Part shown: one piece after another, positions 7,783 to 14,238 of the stretch
Layout of the letters: the number at the start of each line of letters is the position of its first letter
Numbering within the stretch: the first letter of the stretch is position 1
Assembly: GCA_964400625.1 (NCBI GenBank)
Contig: CAYNUS010000003.1
Location: 99,654-163,653, forward strand
DNA from: DYFX01 sp964400625
GTDB lineage: Bacteria > Patescibacteriota > Patescibacteriia > SG8-24 > DYFX01
Direction of reading: 5' to 3'
DNA: 64,000 nucleotides
The notes under the pieces: model-generated
The model's database searches: none
What the model was told of the DNA's origin: nothing
What the model saw: the letters and a program-made list of their open reading frames with translations, nothing else
Made by a program: the position numbers and the translations under genes

Positions 7783-8319
7783 TCAGTCGCGGTGCAGGAT
7801 CGCCTGGAGGCGCAGGCGGATGGCGTCCCAGACGTTGTGGCTGGAGATGTGCGCGTCGCACTGCGCGATGAAGTCCGGATGGGTCTTCCGCCAGAGATCG
7901 TGCAGGGTGAGGACCGGGATCGCGTGGCTCACGGACCCCTTGTGGAGCTCCTCATAGACGTAGCGTTTGACCGGTTTGCCCTCGGGCGGCCCGATCCTGA
8001 GCTGGGCGCTGCAGGCCTGGTCGCCCGGCGGAGCCGGTTCGCCGCGCCAGAACTTGGCGTTGAAGATGACGATGCCGGCGCCGCCGTCGAGCCGCCAGAT
8101 GTCCGGGCCGACGCTCTTGCCGAACCGCTCGACCCAGCCGGCGATCCGGTCGCACGCGGCGATGAGCTCCGCGCGGCGTTCCGTGCGGAGCGCCTCGATG
8201 CCGGCGAGCCGCGCGGCCTCGGCTTCCTCGGCGCTCTTGGCCGCATGGAAAGCGGCGTCCTTCCGCGCCTCGATCTTCCTGATGAGGTCCGAGATCTCTT
8301 TCGGGACGAAGTCCTCCAT
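7783..8319 (-). CDS. Hypothetical protein, 178 aa
   Basis: No family is recognised. Residues 1-75 are an Ala/Glu/Arg-rich helix, probably a coiled coil (KIEARKDAAFHAAKSAEEAE). Residues 80-178 form a mixed domain with WRLDGGAGIVIFNAKFW and a helical tail. Start 8319 has AAAGGA upstream. It has its own promoter (8347-8375) inside the polX terminator and ends in an identical terminator-promoter element that serves tRNA-Leu. Confidence 0.6.
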   Translation of the reverse strand: MEDFVPKEISDLIRKIEARKDAAFHAAKSAEEAEAARLAGIEALRTERRAELIAACDRIAGWVERFGKSVGPDIWRLDGGAGIVIFNAKFWRGEPAPPGDQACSAQLRIGPPEGKPVKRYVYEELHKGSVSHAIPVLTLHDLWRKTHPDFIAQCDAHISSHNVWDAIRLRLQAILHRD

Positions 8320-8346
8320 GGGGTTCCTTTCGAAGGTGCTGGCGCC

Positions 8347-8375
8347 ACGCTAACAAAAAACGCCGCTCTTGTCAG
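8347..8375 (-). promoter_or_regulatory. Promoter of the 8319 gene
   Basis: CTGACA (8375-8370), 17 bp, TAGCGT (8352-8347). The TGA within the -35 hexamer is the stop codon of polX. Confidence 0.75.
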
Positions 8376-8380
8376 CGGCG
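8357..8380 (-). terminator. Intrinsic terminator of polX
   Basis: CGCCGCT and AGCGGCG pair around GACAAG with T6 following; the first arm includes the last polX codons and the stop. Confidence 0.85.
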
Positions 8381-10114
8381 TTTCTTCTTCGGCGTCTTCA
8401 GCCACTTCAGGAATTCCTTGAGCGGCCGCGCGTTCAGGATGTCCTTCTTCTCCGCCCAGCCGCGGCGCGCGATGGCGACGCCGAGGTCGAGGTAGCGCAG
8501 GTGCGAAGGATGGTGCGCGTCGGTGTCGATGACGAGCTTCACGCCGAGCTTCACGGCCATGCGCACGTGCTCGTCGCGGAGGTCGCTGCGGTCGGGATAG
8601 GCGTCGATCTCCATCGCGGTGCCGGTGGCCTTCGCGGCCTTGAGGATGGCGAGCATGTCGATGGCGTACGGCGGGCGCTCGCCGATGACGCGGCCGGTCG
8701 GATGGAAGATGCAGTCGACGTGCGGGTTCTTCATCGCCGCGATGACGCGCGCGGTCTGCGCCTCTTCGGGAAGGTTGAAGTGCGAGTGGACGGAGCCGCC
8801 GACGAAATCGAGTGACGCGAGCGCGGCGTCGGAGAGGTCCATCCGCCCGTGCTTCAGGATGTCGCACTCCGTGCCCTTCAGGATCGTGAAGCCTTTCGCC
8901 TTCGCGTTCAGCGCGTCGATCTCCTTGCCCTGTTTCGCGAGCCGCGCCTCATCGAGGCCGCCGACCATGGCGAGCGCCTTGGTGTGATCGGTGACGGCCA
9001 TGTAGTCGAGGCCGAGCCTCTTCGCCTCCGCCGCCATCTCCGCGATCGTCGCCGCGCCGTCGGTCCAGGACGTCTGCACCTGCAGGTCGCCGCGCACCGA
9101 TCCGTACGGGATGAGCTTCGGCAGCTTCCCGGCCTTGGCCGCTTCGATCTCGCCTTCGGCCGTGCGGAGCTCCGGTTCGAAGTAGGGGAGGCCGAGTTTC
9201 TTGTAGACCTCTTCTTCCGTGCGCGCCGCGACGCGCGTCTTGCCTTTCCAAAGCCCGTACTCGTTGAGCTTCAATCCTTTCTTGATGGCCATCGTGCGCA
9301 CGAGGACGTTGTGGTCCTTCGAGCCCGTGAAATACTGCAGCGCCGCGCCGAAGGATGCGTCCTCGATGACGCGCAGGTCGGCGTGCATGCCGTTCCGGAG
9401 CCGTACGACCATCTTGGTCGGGCCGCGTTCGAGCACGCCCGCGACTTCGCGGTGATGCGCGAACTCGTCCATCGCGGCCTCGGGCTTCGAGGTCGTGACG
9501 AGGAAGTCGAGGTCGCCGATCGTCTCTTGGCGCCGGCGTACGGACCCGGCCGCCGCGGCGCGGCGCACGCCTGGGATCTTCCGGAGCGCGGCCTCGATCT
9601 CGAGCGCGAGCGGCAGGACGTGGCCGAGGACCTTGCGTCCCGTGTCGCTCTTCACGAAACCGATGCCCTTCAGGATGTTCTCCTGCGTCTTCTCGCCGAG
9701 TCCCGGGACCTTCGCGATCTTGCCTGCCTTCGCCGCCGCCTCGAGGTCCGCGACGTCCTTCACCCCGAGCTTCCTGTAGAGGAGGAACGCCGTCTTCGGT
9801 CCGACATGCTCGACGCGCGTGAGTCCGAGGACGTCGATGGGCAGCTTCTTCCTGAGCTTCTCGTGCTCCGAGAACGTCCCGGTTTCGAGAAGCGACGCGA
9901 TATGCGCGGCGATGCCGGGGCCGACGCCGGGGATCTCCTTCAGGCCCTTCTCGCCCTTCTCCTTGAAGAGCGCGGCGATCTCGCGCCCGAACGCCGCAGC
10001 TTCCTCGGACGCGCGCTCGTAGGCGCGCGGCTTGAACTGCACCCCGAGCATGGCGTAGAGCAGTCCGGTCTCCTTCAGGTGTTCGGCGATCTCCGCGTTC
10101 GAGAGGTCCTTCAT
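8372..10114 (-). CDS. polX: Family X DNA polymerase with PHP domain
   Basis: A 580-residue PolX-type repair polymerase. Two helix-hairpin-helix elements (IPGVGPGIA at about 67, VPGLGEKTQ at about 135) precede the nucleotidyltransferase core GSVRRRQETIGDLDFLV (catalytic Asp pair) and the third Asp in HADLRVIE. A C-terminal PHP domain (about 345-570) has TDHTK, GTECDI, VHSHFN and DTDAHH. Its first metal motif, normally HxH, reads QVQ here (DLQVQTSWTDG), so the 3'-5' exonuclease centre may be weakened. The start at 10114 (MKDLSN) is preferred; ATG 10132 is possible. A TATGCT hexamer lies just upstream. The gene ends in a combined terminator-promoter. Confidence 0.92.
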   Translation of the reverse strand: MKDLSNAEIAEHLKETGLLYAMLGVQFKPRAYERASEEAAAFGREIAALFKEKGEKGLKEIPGVGPGIAAHIASLLETGTFSEHEKLRKKLPIDVLGLTRVEHVGPKTAFLLYRKLGVKDVADLEAAAKAGKIAKVPGLGEKTQENILKGIGFVKSDTGRKVLGHVLPLALEIEAALRKIPGVRRAAAAGSVRRRQETIGDLDFLVTTSKPEAAMDEFAHHREVAGVLERGPTKMVVRLRNGMHADLRVIEDASFGAALQYFTGSKDHNVLVRTMAIKKGLKLNEYGLWKGKTRVAARTEEEVYKKLGLPYFEPELRTAEGEIEAAKAGKLPKLIPYGSVRGDLQVQTSWTDGAATIAEMAAEAKRLGLDYMAVTDHTKALAMVGGLDEARLAKQGKEIDALNAKAKGFTILKGTECDILKHGRMDLSDAALASLDFVGGSVHSHFNLPEEAQTARVIAAMKNPHVDCIFHPTGRVIGERPPYAIDMLAILKAAKATGTAMEIDAYPDRSDLRDEHVRMAVKLGVKLVIDTDAHHPSHLRYLDLGVAIARRGWAEKKDILNARPLKEFLKWLKTPKKKRR

Positions 10115-10133
10115 ACGCGGAAAGTGTAGCATA

Positions 10134-10162
10134 TTGACCCTGCGGCTCCGGCGTGGTATGAA
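10134..10162 (+). promoter_or_regulatory. Promoter of the 10201 gene
   Basis: TTGACC at 10134-10139, 17 bp, TATGAA at 10157-10162 with an extended -10 TGG. It overlaps the region that must hold the divergent polX promoter. Confidence 0.7.
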
Positions 10163-10200
10163 CGCCGACACGAAACGCCCTTTCACCCGAGGAGGATCGC

Positions 10201-10734
10201 ATGCGCATCACGAGGATGTTCGGCCAGGACGGAGGCATCGGCCTCCAAGACATGACGATGGAACAGACGTTCATCTGGCACGGCCACGAGGAGGAACGCG
10301 TGCCGCTCTGCGTCCGCAACGCCATCGAGGCCGCGGCCACGCTCGGCAGCAGGTTCTTCGACGAGAACGCCGCATACGCCTTCGCCGAGGACGCCAAGGG
10401 CCGGCCGACGCTCCTCGTCGGCGCCATCGCGACGGTGCCGGGAACGGCCACGCCGATGCACGTGCCGCTCTGGAACTTCTGGCGCGACCTGCTGAAGAGC
10501 GCCGCGAAGTCGTTCGAGACGCTGAAGCTCGCGCCCGACGTCGACAAGGCCGACGTGAAGCGCCCGTTCCTCGCGCAGATGATGCTGCTCGACATGCTCC
10601 TGCGCGAGAACCCCTTCCATATCACGCGCTCGTTCGAAGGCGGCTCCGATTGGAAGAACTCCTGGCACGACCGCCGCACCTGGACCCGCAAGCGGTTCCT
10701 CGAAGAGGTCGCGGCCCTCCGCTCGCCGACGTAA
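10201..10734 (+). CDS. Hypothetical protein, 177 aa
   Basis: No family is recognised. The start has GAGGAGG seven bases upstream. The protein is soluble, rich in Trp, His and Met (VPLWNFWRDLL near residue 100) and ends with a basic helix (RRTWTRKRFLEEV). It has its own promoter and terminator and so forms a single-gene unit between polX and the VKOR gene. Confidence 0.6.
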   Translation: MRITRMFGQDGGIGLQDMTMEQTFIWHGHEEERVPLCVRNAIEAAATLGSRFFDENAAYAFAEDAKGRPTLLVGAIATVPGTATPMHVPLWNFWRDLLKSAAKSFETLKLAPDVDKADVKRPFLAQMMLLDMLLRENPFHITRSFEGGSDWKNSWHDRRTWTRKRFLEEVAALRSPT

Positions 10735-10762
10735 AGACGACCCTCGCAGGTCGTCTTTTTCC
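10733..10762. terminator. Bidirectional intrinsic terminator
   Basis: AAAGACGACC and GGTCGTCTTT pair around CTCGCA between convergent genes, followed by T runs. Confidence 0.85.
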
Positions 10763-10764
10763 GT

Positions 10765-11226
10765 TCAGGCTTTCGGGCTCGCGTCAGGCGCGGGCGCGCC
10801 GGCGAATTCCTTGTAGGTCATGTGGCCCGTGAGCGAGGCGCCGACGATGCTCGAGAGCGAGGCGAGGCAGATCAGGCACCAGGCGTAGATGACGAAGGCC
10901 TCGAGGTAGGTGAGGTACATCGAGAAGGCGAGGCCGCCGGCCAGGAGCGCGAGCAGCATCTTGCCGATGACCGGATCCTTCGTCTTCGAGAAGTGCATCG
11001 CCACGATGCCCATCATCACGTAGCCGATGACGCCGAGGCCGGCGACGGGGAAGCCGAGGAGCTTGCCGTACGGCCCGCGGTTCACGAGATCGCAATTGAA
11101 CGTCGCCGTGACGTTGCAGGCGCCGCCGCCGAGCGGGGCGTAGTGCTGCTTCAGCGCGTAGAGCGAGACGAGCAGGCCCGCCGCGATGAAGAACAGGAGG
11201 AAGGCGTAGTGGTACTTGCGGATCAT
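10765..11226 (-). CDS. Vitamin K epoxide reductase (VKOR) family protein
   Basis: A 153-residue membrane protein with four hydrophobic segments. It carries the family's cysteine pairs: ACNVTATFNCDLVN in the first external loop and the redox-active CLIC in YAWCLICLAS near residue 115. VKOR homologues replace DsbB and reoxidise a thioredoxin-like partner while reducing a quinone or similar acceptor. The partner is very probably the thioredoxin-fold protein encoded just upstream (11292-11678). The abundance of Cys-rich exported proteins in this window (11779-13107, 18096, 57380) fits a need for disulfide formation. Confidence 0.9.
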   Translation of the reverse strand: MIRKYHYAFLLFFIAAGLLVSLYALKQHYAPLGGGACNVTATFNCDLVNRGPYGKLLGFPVAGLGVIGYVMMGIVAMHFSKTKDPVIGKMLLALLAGGLAFSMYLTYLEAFVIYAWCLICLASLSSIVGASLTGHMTYKEFAGAPAPDASPKA

Positions 11227-11291
11227 ATGGAGGGATTCAAGCGCGTCCGGCCGGAAAAATCAAGACCGGCGCCGCGCGCCGGTCGGATCGC

Positions 11292-11678
11292 TTACTGGGA
11301 GCAGCCGGCCTTCTCGCCGAGCATCGTCGGGAGCTGTTCGCCCGTGACGCGCGTGCCGTCGGGGAAGATCCAGGTCGGATAGCTCTCGATGCCGGCGTCG
11401 TCGCAGGCCTTGGACTGTCCGCGCTGGTTGCCCGGAAGCGCGCATTCGACGTAGTCCACGTACTTCATCGAGTTGCCGAACATGCGCTTCTGTTCCGCGC
11501 AGTGCGGGCACCAGGAGGCGCCGTAGAACTTCACGCCCTTCTCGGTGAGGCACTGGGCGAGCTGGTCGTACTGGCCCGGCGCGCCGCTCTGGCGGTTCGA
11601 GAGGTAGATGAGTCCGCCGACGACGATGACCACGGCCGCGAGGGTGACGAGCAGGCTGGAGTATTTCTTCGCTTTCAT
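11292..11678 (-). CDS. Membrane-anchored thioredoxin-fold disulfide protein
   Basis: A 128-residue protein with an N-terminal membrane anchor (about residues 7-26) and a thioredoxin-like domain with the active site WCPHC (about residue 57) and a cis-Pro region YPTWIFPDG. Two further Cys pairs are present. It would act outside the membrane as the oxidant partner of the VKOR protein encoded 65 bases downstream. The start is taken at 11678; the open frame continues upstream but there the sequence is the reading-frame shadow of the neighbouring lipoprotein. Confidence 0.85.
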   Translation of the reverse strand: MKAKKYSSLLVTLAAVVIVVGGLIYLSNRQSGAPGQYDQLAQCLTEKGVKFYGASWCPHCAEQKRMFGNSMKYVDYVECALPGNQRGQSKACDDAGIESYPTWIFPDGTRVTGEQLPTMLGEKAGCSQ

Positions 11679-11732
11679 AGGGGGAAATGTTGAGATCCGT
11701 TCCACTCTAGCAAGGATGCCGGAAAGAAAAAA

Positions 11733-11753
11733 GTGACAGCGTTGAGCTGTCAC
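11733..11753 (-). terminator. Intrinsic terminator built on a dispersed repeat
   Basis: GTGACAGC and GCTGTCAC pair around a five-base loop and are followed by T6 on the minus strand. One arm overlaps the TGTCACTCCGAGC repeat. Confidence 0.85.
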
Positions 11754-11770
11754 TCCGAGCGAAGCCGAGG
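11748..11770 (+). repeat. Dispersed repeat TGTCAYTCCGAGCGAAGC type
   Basis: Copy of a widespread bacterial intergenic repeat (TGTCACTCCGAGCGAAGCC and following GAGG). Related copies in this window are at 15071-15095 (inside a gene) and 32867-32961. Confidence 0.8.
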
Positions 11771-11778
11771 GGCCTGTT

Positions 11779-12252
11779 TTACGGGCAATCCCCCAGCGTG
11801 TCGCCGTGGGCCAAGTGGGCCTCGGCGGCGGAAGCGCCGACGCAGATGGCGTGCGCCGCGTCCGGGTTGCCCGGCGGCGCATGGCAGAGCCGGACCTCTT
11901 CCGGCGCGCAGCCCGTGTCTTCGGGCTCGCCGTCGCAGACGCACGTGCCGTCGACGCAGACCTGCCCGTCCGGGCAGGCGCCGCACGAGCCGCCGGTACC
12001 GCCATCGGTACCTCCGCCCGTGCCGCCGTCGGTCGTCCCGCCGCCGTCCGTACCGCCATCGGTACCTCCGTCGACATCGCCGCCGGTATCGGCATCCGGC
12101 GGCGGCGCGCCGGCATCCGGCGCCTCGACGTCGATGGGACAGTCCCCATCGAGGCACGCTTCGTCGCGGATGTCGTCCTCCTCGGCTCCGCGGATGTTGT
12201 CGCCGCAAGCCATGAGCGCGCACGTCAGGATCGAAAGGATCACGAGCTTCAT
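11779..12252 (-). CDS. Lipoprotein, Gly/Asp-rich with LCHxPPGNP domain
   Basis: A 157-residue predicted lipoprotein: signal peptide with lipobox LMAC (lipidated Cys16), a low-complexity stretch of GGTDGG repeats (about 57-87), a Cys-rich segment (CGACPDGQVCVDGTCVC) and a C-terminal domain with LCHAPPGNP and AHLAHGD, ending in Cys-Pro. The C-terminal domain is shared with the upstream paralogue at 12406. The function is unknown; the architecture is typical of surface-exposed lipoproteins of Myxococcota and related groups, so acquisition by transfer is possible. Own promoter at 12303-12331. Confidence 0.8.
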   Translation of the reverse strand: MKLVILSILTCALMACGDNIRGAEEDDIRDEACLDGDCPIDVEAPDAGAPPPDADTGGDVDGGTDGGTDGGGTTDGGTGGGTDGGTGGSCGACPDGQVCVDGTCVCDGEPEDTGCAPEEVRLCHAPPGNPDAAHAICVGASAAEAHLAHGDTLGDCP

Positions 12253-12302
12253 CTGCTATCCCCCAAGCATGGAGACGGGAAACGCCCCGCCAGCGTGGAC
12301 GG

Positions 12303-12331
12303 ACGCTATCACGGAATCGCCGTCTTGTCAA
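12303..12331 (-). promoter_or_regulatory. Promoter of the 12252 lipoprotein gene
   Basis: TTGACA (12331-12326), 17 bp, TAGCGT (12308-12303) on the minus strand. Confidence 0.8.
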
Positions 12332-12366
12332 GGCTTCCTGACATGCGCCGGACGCCCTCGAAGGAT

Positions 12367-12401
12367 GAAAAAACCCGATGTTTCAAGAAGAAACATCGGG
12401 T
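12367..12401 (-). terminator. Strong intrinsic terminator
   Basis: A 12-bp perfect stem (ACCCGATGTTTC with GAAACATCGGGT) and a T6 run, ending the 12406 lipoprotein transcript. Confidence 0.95.
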
Positions 12402-12405
12402 ACGT

Positions 12406-13107
12406 CTACGGGCAGCTCCCGACCGAGTCGCCGTGGGCGAGATGCGCGGGCTTGGCATGCCAGCTGACGCAGATCTCGTGGCGGTTCGCGGGGTTGCCGG
12501 GCGGGTAGTGGCAGAGGAGGATCTTGCCGTCCTTGCAGGTACGGTCCTCGCCGTCGTCATCGTCGCCGTCGCAGCGACACTCTCCGTCCTCGCAGACCTT
12601 GCCCGGAGGGCAGTCCGTGTCGGAGGAGCATCCGTCGGGCGGAGGCGGGACGCAGGTCCCGCCGTCGCAGACGTCTTCGCCGCAGCAATCGCCGTCGCTG
12701 TCGCAGCCGGGCGTGCAGGCACCGCCGTCGCAGCGCGAGCCGCAGGTGCAGTCGGCATCGCAGCTGCAGGTGTCGGGCGGTCCGCACTCGCCGGTGGCGG
12801 GTTCGCAGACGTCGCCGCCCTGGCAGTCGCCGTTGTCGCAGCAGGCGGTCTGCGTGCAGGCGCCGGCGGTGCAGGTCTCCCCGCAGCCGCAGTCGCCGTC
12901 GTCGTCGCACGCGGGCGGATTCCCGCCGTCGGGCGGTCCGCCGTCCGGAGGCATGCCTCCGTCGGGCGGGTCGCCGCCGTCCGGGCAGTCGCCCGTGCAG
13001 CCGCTGCCGCCGTCGGTACCGTCATCGTCGCCGCCCGGGTAGTGGGCGCAGGCGAGGACGGACAGGATCACCGTGAGTCCGAAGAGCTTGAACATCTTGG
13101 CCGTCAT
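12406..13107 (-). CDS. Cys-rich lipoprotein with LCHxPPGNP domain
   Basis: A 233-residue predicted lipoprotein. The lipobox VLAC gives lipid-modified Cys20. It has a Pro/Gly/Asp-rich linker (DGGMPPDGGPPDGG), then about 24 cysteines in DGDC/CDGG-type repeats, and a C-terminal domain with LCHYPPGNP and AHLAHGD that matches the neighbouring 11779 protein. Start 13107 has AAGGAGG upstream. It follows the collagen-like gene by 11 bases and shares its promoter. The cysteine pattern implies many disulfides and a rigid surface rod. Function unknown. Confidence 0.8.
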   Translation of the reverse strand: MTAKMFKLFGLTVILSVLACAHYPGGDDDGTDGGSGCTGDCPDGGDPPDGGMPPDGGPPDGGNPPACDDDGDCGCGETCTAGACTQTACCDNGDCQGGDVCEPATGECGPPDTCSCDADCTCGSRCDGGACTPGCDSDGDCCGEDVCDGGTCVPPPPDGCSSDTDCPPGKVCEDGECRCDGDDDDGEDRTCKDGKILLCHYPPGNPANRHEICVSWHAKPAHLAHGDSVGSCP

Positions 13108-13118
13108 CTCGTCCTCCT

Positions 13119-13904
13119 TTACCAGTTCCAGCTGAGGAAGGCGCCGCCGGTGCCTCCCAGGGAGAGGTCGCGGTCGCCGGCGGACGAGTCGTACGACGAT
13201 CCGCCGATGAAGGCGGTCGCCTCGACGCGGAGCGTGACCGCGTCCCACTTCTTGCGGAGCACCACGCCGGGCGTGAGCCCGAGGTAGCCGCCGTCCTCCT
13301 TGTTCGGGAGGACGCCGTCGATGCTCTGCGAGCTGACGCCGAGCGTGAGCCCGAGCCAGTCCCGCTTCTTCGTCCAGCGCGTCAGTCCGACGCGGAGCAT
13401 CACGCCGCTCTCGCGGCCCGGCGACCACGAGCGGTCGTCCGCGCCCATGGCGAGGCCGACGGCGATCGTGAGCTCGGTGCGCGCGTTCAGCGGCGCCTGG
13501 AGCTGGAGCGCCGGGCCCCAGGCCCAGGCGTAGCTCTTCTCCGGGAGGTAGATGCCGCCCATCACGCCGAGCGCGATGTTGAGCGGGCTCGCGGCACCGG
13601 CGGGACCGGGAGGTCCGGCCTGGCCGGGAGGCCCTTCGGGGCCGCGCTCGCCGGGAGGACCGCTGGGGCCTTCGGGACCGGGAGGCCCTTCGGGGCCGCG
13701 CGGGCCTTCGGGGCCGGGCGGGCAGTCGCAGGCCGGCGTCGGCTTGGGCGGCTGCTTCTTCTTGACGCGCTTCACCTTCTTCTTGGCCGGCTTCTTGGGA
13801 AGCGGCGGACAGACGGTGGGCTGGGCCGGGACGGCCTGTTGGGCGAGCGCAGGGCTCGCGTAGGTGAGCAGGCAGCAGGCCAGTATCGTCGCGATCGACC
13901 TCAT
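13119..13904 (-). CDS. Secreted collagen-like protein with beta-rich C-terminus
   Basis: A 261-residue exported protein: signal peptide (1-21), a Lys/Pro-rich segment (about 35-58), around fourteen Gly-X-Y triplets (about 62-105, GPEGPPGPEGPSGPPG and similar) and a C-terminal domain of alternating hydrophobic strands that ends in SWNW. The last part looks like a small beta-barrel or adhesin head; a terminal aromatic residue is typical of outer-membrane barrels, which Patescibacteria are not expected to have. Start 13904 has GAGGAGG upstream; the promoter lies at 14015-14044. Confidence 0.8.
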   Translation of the reverse strand: MRSIATILACCLLTYASPALAQQAVPAQPTVCPPLPKKPAKKKVKRVKKKQPPKPTPACDCPPGPEGPRGPEGPPGPEGPSGPPGERGPEGPPGQAGPPGPAGAASPLNIALGVMGGIYLPEKSYAWAWGPALQLQAPLNARTELTIAVGLAMGADDRSWSPGRESGVMLRVGLTRWTKKRDWLGLTLGVSSQSIDGVLPNKEDGGYLGLTPGVVLRKKWDAVTLRVEATAFIGGSSYDSSAGDRDLSLGGTGGAFLSWNW

Positions 13905-14014
13905 GGTCGTCCCTCCTCGTGCGGGTTGCGGGCAGTACGGTAAGGATTCTTGTCTAGGTTCGTCTCTTCTACTGTAATGAGCGGCCCCCTTTCTGTGTGG
14001 AATGGGTTGGCCGG

Positions 14015-14044
14015 ATTTTAGGCGTAGGCTCGCGCGTATGTCAA
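14015..14044 (-). promoter_or_regulatory. Promoter of the collagen-like gene
   Basis: TTGACA (14044-14039), 18 bp, TAAAAT (14020-14015) on the minus strand, leaving an untranslated leader of about 100 nt. Confidence 0.7.
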
Positions 14045-14077
14045 ATACCATGGGCCTTTCGTCCTCTGCCATGGCCG

Positions 14078-14106
14078 TTGACAGTCCTTCGCCGCTCATT
14101 TAGAGT
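14078..14106 (+). promoter_or_regulatory. Promoter of tRNA-Gly
   Basis: TTGACA at 14078-14083, 17 bp, TAGAGT at 14101-14106; the tRNA starts ten bases later. Confidence 0.85.
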
Positions 14107-14116
14107 GTCCTTGTTC

Positions 14117-14192
14117 GCGGTAATAGCTCAGTTGGTAGAGCGTCTCCTTGCCAAGGAGAAGGTCGCCAGTTCGAATCTGGTTTACCGCTCCA
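14117..14192 (+). tRNA. tRNA-Gly (anticodon GCC)
   Basis: A 76-nt cloverleaf with encoded CCA. The acceptor pairs GCGGTAA with TTACCGC, the anticodon arm is CTCCT-TGCC-AAGGAG with GCC in the loop, and the T arm has GTTCGAAT. Confidence 0.95.
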
Positions 14193-14197
14193 TGCGA

Positions 14198-14226
14198 AAC
14201 CCCCGGCTTCAAACCGGGGGTTTTGC
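14198..14226. terminator. Bidirectional intrinsic terminator
   Basis: AACCCCCGG and CCGGGGGTT pair around CTTCAAA, ending tRNA-Gly on the plus strand and the lamin-tail gene on the minus strand. Confidence 0.85.
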
Positions 14227-14238
14227 TGTTTTCGGATT

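Larger units (their letters stand above)
8346..8380. repeat. 35-bp terminator-promoter repeat, copy 2
   Basis: Exact copy of 7747-7781. Here the terminator ends polX and the promoter starts the 8319 gene. Confidence 0.9.

Noticed and set aside
11733..12215. Open frame beginning with CHSERSRG opposite the lipoprotein gene
   Set aside because: It is the translation of the dispersed repeat and antisense sequence, with no RBS.
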